From positions 1 through 15,056 of the forward strand of contig CACHDD010000023.1 of the NCBI GenBank assembly GCA_902578505.1: DNA of 15,056 bases, written 5' to 3'. The DNA is from an uncultured Bacteroidota bacterium (GTDB taxonomy: Bacteria; Bacteroidota; Bacteroidia; Flavobacteriales; UA16). This document shows, one piece after another, positions 8,125 through 15,056 of the stretch. A program made the position numbers and the translations under genes. The notes beneath the pieces are model-generated. The model made no database searches, was not told where the DNA came from, and worked only from the letters and a program-made list of their open reading frames with translations. Positions within the stretch are counted from its first letter, which is position 1. Each line of letters starts with the position of its first letter.

Positions 8125-9506
8125 TGCGATATATATATTTCCTGATATTACTATGTTCACTATTTATTTCCTGTAACAAAAGTGACCTTTCATTTCCTCC
8201 GGATAATCAGATTTTATCTGAGGATGCGATTCAAGATGCGGATGATCTGCAACAACTTTTAAATTCCGCGTATGACGTTCTTGCTAATACATATAACGGA
8301 AATTGTCAAAATCTTAAAACATTATTAGCCGATAACATTGCTGCACCACTCAATAATTATGATTACATGGAGATATACAACCGTAATACGTTGTATTTCA
8401 ATGGTACCATAGGAGAATATTATAAACAACCATACATAGCAATATATCGTTGTAATTACCTAATTGAAAATATCGATTTAGTTGAGTCATTAACCACCGG
8501 TGAAGCTAACAGATTAATAGCAGAGGCAAAGTTTATTAGAGCTTTATGTCATTATGACTTAGTGAATTTATTTGCACATCCATTTGGATATACTCTAGAT
8601 AATAGTCATGATGGAATAATAATTAAAAATTCAACCGATCCAAGTCCTTTGCCGCGAAATACTGTAAAAGAGGTCTATGATTTTATTTTATCTGATTTAC
8701 AATATGCTTCTGATAATTTACCGACAAGCAATGGAAACTATGCGTCAAAATATTCTGTTGATGCATTATTAGCTCATGTTAACTTTCAAATGAATAATCT
8801 GGATGACGCATTATCTAATTGTAATTCAATAATTAATTCCGGACAATTTATACTAGATAATGATAGTTTATTTCTAGATAGGTATAGAAGTAGTAGTAAT
8901 TTAGAAATGATATTTGGTACAATATCAACTTCAAATTTCGATATACGTTCTTCTGGTTTTACAAATAACTACAGATCCGATGTTAATGATAATCCTACTT
9001 TAAGATCATCATCATTAATCTATGATATGATAAATGAGTTTGGGATTGATGTAGATAGAAGATCTGCATGGTTTGAATTAAAAAACATTGGATTAGAAAA
9101 TGAATTTGTAGCGATAAAAAAATTCAACAAGGATTACTTTAATGTTCCAATATTTCATTTGACACAGATTTATCTTTTAAGAGCTGAAATTTTAACCAGA
9201 TTGGGTAATTTAAGTCAAGCGACTGAAGACATAAACAAGATTATTTCTCGAGCCTATATTAATGCTTCTCAAATAGTTAATTTATCATTAAATAATCAAG
9301 AATTATTAGATATTATCAAAAGAGAAAGACAGCTAGAGTTGTGTTTTGAGGGTTATAGATTAAATATTTTAAAACAACGTGGAGCATTCTATCAACAGGA
9401 TTTAGAAATAAGAAATGCTTTATGGAGTTGTGATGGTTTTTTACTTCAGTTCCCAGCTACTTCGCAAACAAACTTATTTATTCAGAATCCTCCAGGAGGA
9501 TGTTAA
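8124..9506 (+). CDS. susD: SusD/RagB-family glycan-binding outer-membrane lipoprotein
   Basis: This 460-residue lipoprotein caps the SusC pore and binds the oligosaccharide. A short hydrophobic leader ends in the lipobox FISC with lipidated C17. The SusD N-terminal signature is clear in LIAEAKFIRALCHYDLVNLF (131-150), followed by PLPRNTVKEVYDFILSDLQYA. The C-terminal RagB/SusD region shows IYLLRAEILTRLGNLSQA and IIKRERQLELCFEGYR. The helical repeats typical of the family run between these. It is at the short end of the family range and finishes in NPPGGC. The start lies inside the susC stop (TAATG). Ligand is inferred to be malto-oligosaccharide from GH13 and GH97 nearby; the binding residues could not be identified by eye. 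Confidence 0.96.
   Translation: MRYIYFLILLCSLFISCNKSDLSFPPDNQILSEDAIQDADDLQQLLNSAYDVLANTYNGNCQNLKTLLADNIAAPLNNYDYMEIYNRNTLYFNGTIGEYYKQPYIAIYRCNYLIENIDLVESLTTGEANRLIAEAKFIRALCHYDLVNLFAHPFGYTLDNSHDGIIIKNSTDPSPLPRNTVKEVYDFILSDLQYASDNLPTSNGNYASKYSVDALLAHVNFQMNNLDDALSNCNSIINSGQFILDNDSLFLDRYRSSSNLEMIFGTISTSNFDIRSSGFTNNYRSDVNDNPTLRSSSLIYDMINEFGIDVDRRSAWFELKNIGLENEFVAIKKFNKDYFNVPIFHLTQIYLLRAEILTRLGNLSQATEDINKIISRAYINASQIVNLSLNNQELLDIIKRERQLELCFEGYRLNILKQRGAFYQQDLEIRNALWSCDGFLLQFPATSQTNLFIQNPPGGC
9487..9501. repeat. Perfect 7-bp inverted repeat at the 3' end of susD
   Basis: The bases ATCCTCC-A-GGAGGAT read identically on both strands apart from the centre base. They encode NPPGG near the SusD terminus. 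In RNA they could form a 6-bp stem with a 3-base loop just before the stop codon and 15 bases before the next gene. There is no following T run, so it is not an intrinsic terminator. It could be a processing or stability hairpin, or only a by-product of Pro-Pro-Gly-Gly codons. Confidence 0.4.
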
Positions 9507-9515
9507 GCTAGAGTT

Positions 9516-10004
9516 ATGATTAGAATTCTTTTATTTTTCATATCAATCATTATTCTTGTAAGTTGCCGTGATCCTTTTCATGGCGAGCTTGGAAGTCCTT
9601 CAGATAAAATAGAGGGTATTTCTGGCAGCTGGATGTTGGAAAATGTTTTTCAAATCGACGAAAAAGCACCAGACAAAAAACAATTTGACCTATCAATTTT
9701 TTACGAGAATTTCATTATCACTTTTGATAAAGATTCAATGACGTATCAAGTTGACACAACTAATTTGATTTCAGGTAAAAATTATTTTGGAAATACAGGA
9801 AAGTGGAATCTTTATAATACTCAACTTTCACAATTTGATAATATATATCCTGATAAACTTAGTTTAGAAAATAATAATACAGTTATAGACCTTTTTCTAA
9901 TAACTCCAACTACAATTATTGATAATCATCTAAATCTTCGTTTTATCAGAACATGTGATGGTCAGCAAGTAGTTAGCTATGAATACAGATTTGTGAGACA
10001 ATGA
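9516..10004 (+). CDS. Small SusD-linked lipoprotein, DUF5004/lipocalin-like
   Basis: This 162-residue protein has a hydrophobic leader ending in the lipobox LVSC (C17), so it should be a membrane lipoprotein. After a short linker comes GISGSWMLENVFQID (34-48), then alternating beta-strand segments and a final strand YEYRFVRQ. This pattern, a G-x-W near the N-terminus and a small beta-barrel, resembles lipocalin-like lipoproteins such as DUF5004 often found after susD in flavobacterial PULs. The family assignment is from memory of the pattern and is moderate. The gene starts 9 bases after susD, and its stop overlaps the next start as ATGA, so it is part of the operon. It probably helps bind glycan or stabilise the SusCD complex; no enzymatic residues are evident. 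Confidence 0.75.
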   Translation: MIRILLFFISIIILVSCRDPFHGELGSPSDKIEGISGSWMLENVFQIDEKAPDKKQFDLSIFYENFIITFDKDSMTYQVDTTNLISGKNYFGNTGKWNLYNTQLSQFDNIYPDKLSLENNNTVIDLFLITPTTIIDNHLNLRFIRTCDGQQVVSYEYRFVRQ

Positions 10005-10879
10005 AGAAAATTATTCTATTTCTATCTTTTGTAAATATGTTTAACGTGGTATACAGTCAGGCTGCTTATGTTCAGCCTGTTCCAACTAATGTTAATATGA
10101 CAGCTAGAATCAATGTTGATATATCTAAACCTGATTGTGAGTGCCCTAACCTTCAGGATGCTAATTTCGATGACCCATTATATCTATGGTCTTGGTTGCC
10201 GTCCGAACCGATTGTTGGAAATGGTTCATGGGATAGCTCGAATGAAGAATTAAGAATGATACAAGATAACAGTAATCCCAATATTTGGTACATTGATGTT
10301 ATTATAACTGACTTTTATGGAGTTTCAGTAAACACTGCATATTCCAATGGATTAAGTTATTTAGTGAAGAAAAAGAATGGTCTTGATGGAGGAAATAATG
10401 ATCTAGAGAATAAATCAAGAGATTTTAATATTACACTTATTCCTCCTCCATGTGAAGATAGGTTATGTCCGTACCCTCAAGCTTTACAACAGGATGACTA
10501 CTTCACCATAATTTATAATATAAGTAAAGAATTAAATATAAATTTTAATCCTGATTCTTTATCTATAAATAATGAAGGAATCCTGATGGATGGAGATATT
10601 TCCATTCATTTAAGAATAAATACAAACTTGGGGAATACGTATGAAAATTCACCTCAAAATCAAATGTTCAATATATCTGAATCAAACTTTCTTCCATTAT
10701 ATAATATTGAAAGTAGATATTTTTCGTACACATTTATTCCAGAAGAAATATATGATTTAGAACCGTCTGAATATATTTCTGAAATTGAAGTTACCTTTAT
10801 AAAAAATATCGATCCAACTGGATTAACTCCAGGAATTTGGAGAACACAGATGCAAGCTTTTCCAGTTGGATGTAATTGA
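10001..10879 (+). CDS. Exported protein of unknown family, last gene of the PUL operon
   Basis: I do not recognise this 292-residue protein. It starts with a type I signal peptide (about 1-19, VVYSQ) and has no lipobox or T9SS sorting domain. Two parts are suggested. Residues about 30-145 hold a beta-rich region with several tryptophans (DPLYLWSWLPSEP, NGSWDSSNEEL, NPNIWYIDV) and FYGVSVNTAYSNGLSYLVKK. Residues about 150-292 begin with a Cys pair (PPPCEDRLCPYPQ) and are also beta-rich. Five cysteines (C46, C48, C151, C156, C291) suggest disulfides. The exposed tryptophans and position after susD fit a glycan-binding protein in the SusE/SusF slot, but this is inference. It overlaps the preceding lipoprotein gene by 4 bases and ends two bases from the opposing GH97 gene. 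Confidence 0.85.
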   Translation: MKKIILFLSFVNMFNVVYSQAAYVQPVPTNVNMTARINVDISKPDCECPNLQDANFDDPLYLWSWLPSEPIVGNGSWDSSNEELRMIQDNSNPNIWYIDVIITDFYGVSVNTAYSNGLSYLVKKKNGLDGGNNDLENKSRDFNITLIPPPCEDRLCPYPQALQQDDYFTIIYNISKELNINFNPDSLSINNEGILMDGDISIHLRINTNLGNTYENSPQNQMFNISESNFLPLYNIESRYFSYTFIPEEIYDLEPSEYISEIEVTFIKNIDPTGLTPGIWRTQMQAFPVGCN

Positions 10880-10881
10880 TT

Positions 10882-13029
<2,148 letters not shown>

Positions 13030-13103
13030 TTAATTAGATTCTTTAAAGTAGAAAACAGTTTGATAATTTCGATACAATATAATTTGTTCTATTTAAACTA
13101 AAA

Positions 13104-13802
13104 CTATTTGTAAAATGTTTTGGAAAATGCAGATGCTAACAGGCCAGTTGGTATTGCTACCAAACCTATTCCAATAAATACAATTATTGAGCTAAATATT
13201 TTTCCACCTACTGTAATGGGTAATAAATCCCCGTACCCAAATACTGCGCCTATCGCCCACCACATTGAATGAAATATTGATTTAAATTGATCGGGCTGTA
13301 CTGGATTTTCAAAGTAATAAATTCCTATAGATGATAGATATATTAAAAAAAGTGTAGCTGTAATAAAAATTACTAACTCATTTTTTACATCATAAAAAGC
13401 GTCCTTGATCCTATCAATAGCGCTATTATATTTTAATAATTTAAAAATTCTAAATAGTCTAAATAATCTAAATATACGTATTGATCGTAAATCAATACTA
13501 GTAGATAAATAAAATGGTAGAACAGCAAGTAAATCTATGACTCCAAAAAAACTAAAAATATATTTAAAGGGCTTTGGAGACAAATAAATCCTTAAAAGAT
13601 ACTCGATACTGAATATACAAACCCCAATAATTTCAATATCTGCAAGTATTTCCTTAATTATAGGATTTAGTTTTGGAACCGTTTCTATGGAAAATGATAT
13701 TATTGATAAAATAATTAACGCTTGAATAAATAAATCAAAACGCTTTCCATTCTTAGTATTATTTTCAATAACTGTCTTATATAGCCATTCTTTATTATTC
13801 AT
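13104..13802 (-). CDS. Six-transmembrane voltage-gated potassium-channel-like protein
   Basis: This 232-residue inner-membrane protein has the layout of a Kv-type channel. Hydrophobic segments S1-S3 lie at about 23-40, 54-72 and 83-100. The S4 voltage sensor has basic residues at every third position (R106, R109, R112, R115, R118, K121, K124). S5 lies at about 141-163, a pore helix at HSMWWAIG, and S6 at about 201-225. The selectivity filter reads V187-F188-G189-Y190-G191-D192, where the usual sequence is TVGYGD; the GYG core is kept but the first Thr and Val are replaced. At 232 residues it is compact, with no cytoplasmic ligand-binding domain. The gene precedes GH97 on the same strand by 74 bases, so co-transcription is possible; a functional link with glycan use is not evident. 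Ion selectivity cannot be told from the sequence alone. Confidence 0.9.
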   Translation of the reverse strand: MNNKEWLYKTVIENNTKNGKRFDLFIQALIILSIISFSIETVPKLNPIIKEILADIEIIGVCIFSIEYLLRIYLSPKPFKYIFSFFGVIDLLAVLPFYLSTSIDLRSIRIFRLFRLFRIFKLLKYNSAIDRIKDAFYDVKNELVIFITATLFLIYLSSIGIYYFENPVQPDQFKSIFHSMWWAIGAVFGYGDLLPITVGGKIFSSIIVFIGIGLVAIPTGLLASAFSKTFYK

Positions 13803-13900
13803 AAATGAAAATTAGTTATAGAATTATCAATATATATGTCAATAACAAATACAATTTAATTTAGAGCATAAAAACAAAAACTGAGTTCTTCCTAAATGGG

Positions 13901-13931
13901 TTCAAAAGAATTATTTTTTATTGCTTTTGAA
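13901..13931. repeat. 8-bp inverted repeat, possible hairpin
   Basis: TTCAAAAG (13901-13908) pairs with CTTTTGAA (13924-13931) across a 15-base AT-rich loop. It lies downstream of the DUF2805 gene on the minus strand and could act as a weak transcription terminator or processing hairpin. No uninterrupted T run directly follows on the minus strand, so the terminator reading is uncertain. A third copy of the arm occurs at 14023-14030. Confidence 0.3.
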
Positions 13932-14002
13932 ACTTTTATTTCACAATATAAATTATTATTTATTTGACCTAAAATAGTTGAAAATGAGAAGGATCTAATT
14001 TT

Positions 14003-14014
14003 ATGATATATCAT
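14003..14014. repeat. 12-bp palindrome, possible operator
   Basis: ATGATATATCAT is a perfect palindrome, and after one mismatch on each side the flanks continue as TTT and AAA. It sits 26 bases past the DUF2805 stop and about 200 bases before the channel gene. A dyad of this size could be a dimeric regulator site, but AT-rich DNA produces such palindromes by chance. Confidence 0.25.
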
Positions 14015-14040
14015 TAAAAACCTTCAAAAGTGACCAAGAC

Positions 14041-14337
14041 TTAACGCTTTGATATTTTATTGTATGAAATACTCTTCTGTCTTGAGCATTTGAATCTTTT
14101 GATTTTATCACATCTTTTTTTTCTATGTTTTTGACTTATACCACTATTGATACGTTTACGCCAAAGCTTAAAGCTAGATTTTTTGAGAGCAATTCTCATC
14201 AATTTAATAACCTCATTTTCTGAATAATTAAACTGGAATAAAATCGCATCAAATGGAGTTCTATCTTCCCAAGCCATTTCTATAATTCGATTATAATCTC
14301 TATTACTTAGCTTTTTGTTAAATTTATAATTAGACAT
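14041..14337 (-). CDS. DUF2805 / TIGR03643 family protein
   Basis: This 98-residue basic protein has the family's conserved core: NRIIEMAWEDRTPFDAI (16-32), then a segment resembling a helix-turn-helix (FNYSENEVIKLMRIALKKSS, 36-55), then FKLWRKRI. The C-terminal part ISQKHRKKRC ... RFKCSRQKSISYNKISKR also matches the pattern I recall for this family. No signal peptide or membrane segment is seen, so it is cytoplasmic. The helix-turn-helix look and high Lys/Arg content suggest nucleic-acid binding, but the function is not known to me. It is separated by 88 bases from the next gene upstream on the same strand, so it may be co-transcribed with or independent of the thioredoxin pair. Confidence 0.88.
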   Translation of the reverse strand: MSNYKFNKKLSNRDYNRIIEMAWEDRTPFDAILFQFNYSENEVIKLMRIALKKSSFKLWRKRINSGISQKHRKKRCDKIKRFKCSRQKSISYNKISKR

Positions 14338-14425
14338 TAAATTGTTGGAAATTTAAATAAAGTTTTTTAATCCGAAATATTTTATTTATGTGATGTAAAA
14401 TCCCCGTCCTCCCTAAAAAAATTGT

Positions 14426-14662
14426 TCATCTTACCACTTTCCTAACATTTTTAAAAAACTCTCGTAGTTCAACCTTAATTTCTGTATTATTATTATTTGA
14501 ATTTTTGATTATTTCTTTTGCAGCAAGAATATTTGACATTTTTTCTCCTTCAATTGAAACGTCATCTTTTTCTTCAATTAATTTTAGAAGTTCTTTTTCT
14601 TTTTCCTCTAATTGACAAATTGAATTGTTTTGTATAAGTAGTTTTATTTCATTTAAATTCAT
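14426..14662 (-). CDS. Small hypothetical protein coupled to thioredoxin (possibly DUF6952)
   Basis: This 78-residue cytoplasmic protein has no signal peptide or membrane segment. The N-terminus (MNLNEIKLLIQN) and a central helix rich in Glu/Lys are followed by VSIEGEKMSNILAAKEIIKN and a terminal basic helix ELREFFKNVRKVVR. The start ATG overlaps the thioredoxin stop (ATGA), so the two are translationally linked. In many Flavobacteriia a thioredoxin-like gene is followed by a small protein of the DUF6952 family; length, position and helical pattern fit, but this match is from memory and moderate. A role with the thioredoxin, for instance as a partner or substrate, is inference from the arrangement. 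It contains a single cysteine (C16). Confidence 0.75.
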   Translation of the reverse strand: MNLNEIKLLIQNNSICQLEEKEKELLKLIEEKDDVSIEGEKMSNILAAKEIIKNSNNNNTEIKVELREFFKNVRKVVR

Positions 14663-14964
14663 TTAACTAACTCGTTTATCATTTCAATAATTATTTGTTT
14701 TTTAGAGGTGGTTAATTCCTTTACTACCTTGCCATTTTTTATACTTGAGAAGTAGGGGAGTGTGTTGATGTTAAAAGCCTCTTTAATGTCAGTAGCTGAT
14801 TCAACATCAATTTCTATAAAATGAATTTCATTAAATTTTTGATCATTTTTTAATTCCTCAATTAATGGTGATAATAATTGACATATACCGCACCATGGTG
14901 CGTAAAATTTAATAAATACTCTTTCCTTTTCTTTGAGGATTTTAACGAGTTCGTCTAATTTCAT
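14659..14964 (-). CDS. Thioredoxin-like protein with CGIC active site
   Basis: This 101-residue protein is about the size of a standard thioredoxin. The redox motif is W24-C25-G26-I27-C28 (FYAPWCGICQLL), where most thioredoxins have CGPC. The cis-proline is P70 in NTLPYFSSIKNGK, and EIDVES (51-56) is the conserved beta-3 region. There is no signal peptide, so it acts in the cytoplasm on protein disulfides. Replacing the Pro between the cysteines is expected to shift the redox potential. The gene overlaps the small partner gene by 4 bases. In related genomes a peroxiredoxin gene is often next to this pair, but nothing in the 92 bases to the window edge confirms one here. Confidence 0.9.
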   Translation of the reverse strand: MKLDELVKILKEKERVFIKFYAPWCGICQLLSPLIEELKNDQKFNEIHFIEIDVESATDIKEAFNINTLPYFSSIKNGKVVKELTTSKKQIIIEMINELVK

Positions 14965-15017
14965 TTTATAAATTTAGTACTTACAATTTAAATCAAGTTA
15001 GTATCAGAACAAATCAA

Positions 15018-15056
15018 TCATGAGCCGGCTTTTGATGTCATTAATCTTTTGTATTC
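15018..15056. other. Unresolved gene fragment at the window edge
   Basis: Two readings compete. On the + strand, ATG at 15020 opens a frame reading MSRLLMSLIFCI to the edge, which looks like the start of a signal peptide of a divergent gene. On the - strand a frame ending in TGA at 15018-15020 reads EYKRLMTSKAGS, which could be the C-terminus of a gene upstream of the thioredoxin. Neither is long enough to identify. Confidence 0.2.

Larger units (their letters stand above)
13803..14040. other. 238-base intergenic spacer with small repeats
   Basis: No credible gene is seen. The spacer is very AT-rich. It contains TTCAAAAG at 13901-13908 and 14023-14030 and its complement CTTTTGAA at 13924-13931, plus the palindrome at 14003-14014. 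It should carry the terminator of the DUF2805 gene and the promoter of the channel gene, neither of which can be fixed by eye. Confidence 0.6.

Noticed and set aside
13815..13842. Minus-strand TTGACA, 16 bases, TATAAC upstream of the channel gene
   Set aside because: It resembles the E. coli sigma-70 consensus, but the Bacteroidota primary sigma factor uses a TTTG / TAnnTTTG-type promoter; in AT-rich DNA this match is weak evidence.
14969..14996. Minus-strand TTG, 17 bases, TAAATTTA before the thioredoxin start
   Set aside because: One mismatch from the Bacteroidota -7 consensus, but it would place transcription start at the ATG itself, and an upstream gene may drive this pair.

Overview
The window looks like a Flavobacteriales-type member of the Bacteroidota, probably marine or aquatic. 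It is AT-rich, gene-dense and without ribosome-binding-site purine tracts. It carries a SusC/SusD pair, type IX secretion (T9SS) C-terminal sorting domains, the GCTDxxAxNYxxxAxxDDGSC repeat common in this order, and a DUF2805 (TIGR03643) protein. No mobile element, tRNA, rRNA or CRISPR array was seen.

Bases 1-10879 (+ strand) hold seven genes in one very tight run: gaps of 39, 13 and 9 bases and overlaps of 8, 1 and 4 bases. I read this as the 3' part of a single operon, a polysaccharide utilization locus (PUL) for a starch- or glycogen-like alpha-glucan. In order: the end of a repeat-rich exported protein with a dockerin-like tail; a four-domain putative starch-binding protein with a T9SS tail; a GH13 alpha-amylase-family enzyme with a T9SS tail; SusC; SusD; a small lipoprotein resembling DUF5004; and an exported protein I do not recognise. 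The operon promoter lies outside the window. No classical SusE/SusF or SusG lipoprotein is present; the T9SS proteins and the last two genes hold those positions.

Bases 10882-13029 (- strand) encode a SusB-like GH97 alpha-glucosidase. It faces the operon tail to tail with only two bases between the stop codons. It would finish in the periplasm the malto-oligosaccharides that GH13 produces outside and SusCD imports. Upstream of it on the same strand is a six-transmembrane voltage-gated potassium-channel-like protein (13104-13802) with an unusual pore sequence, VFGYG instead of TVGYG.

Bases 13803-15056 (- strand) look like chromosomal housekeeping: a 238-base spacer with small inverted repeats, a DUF2805 protein, and a thioredoxin-like protein overlapping a small partner by 4 bases (possibly DUF6952). 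The last 39 bases start or end another gene that cannot be identified.

The most distinctive points are the alpha-glucan capture and cleavage machinery built on T9SS proteins, the duplicated two-domain unit and cysteine clusters in the binding protein, the unassigned last gene of the operon, and the variant channel filter. I do not see clear evidence of a wholly new type of system.
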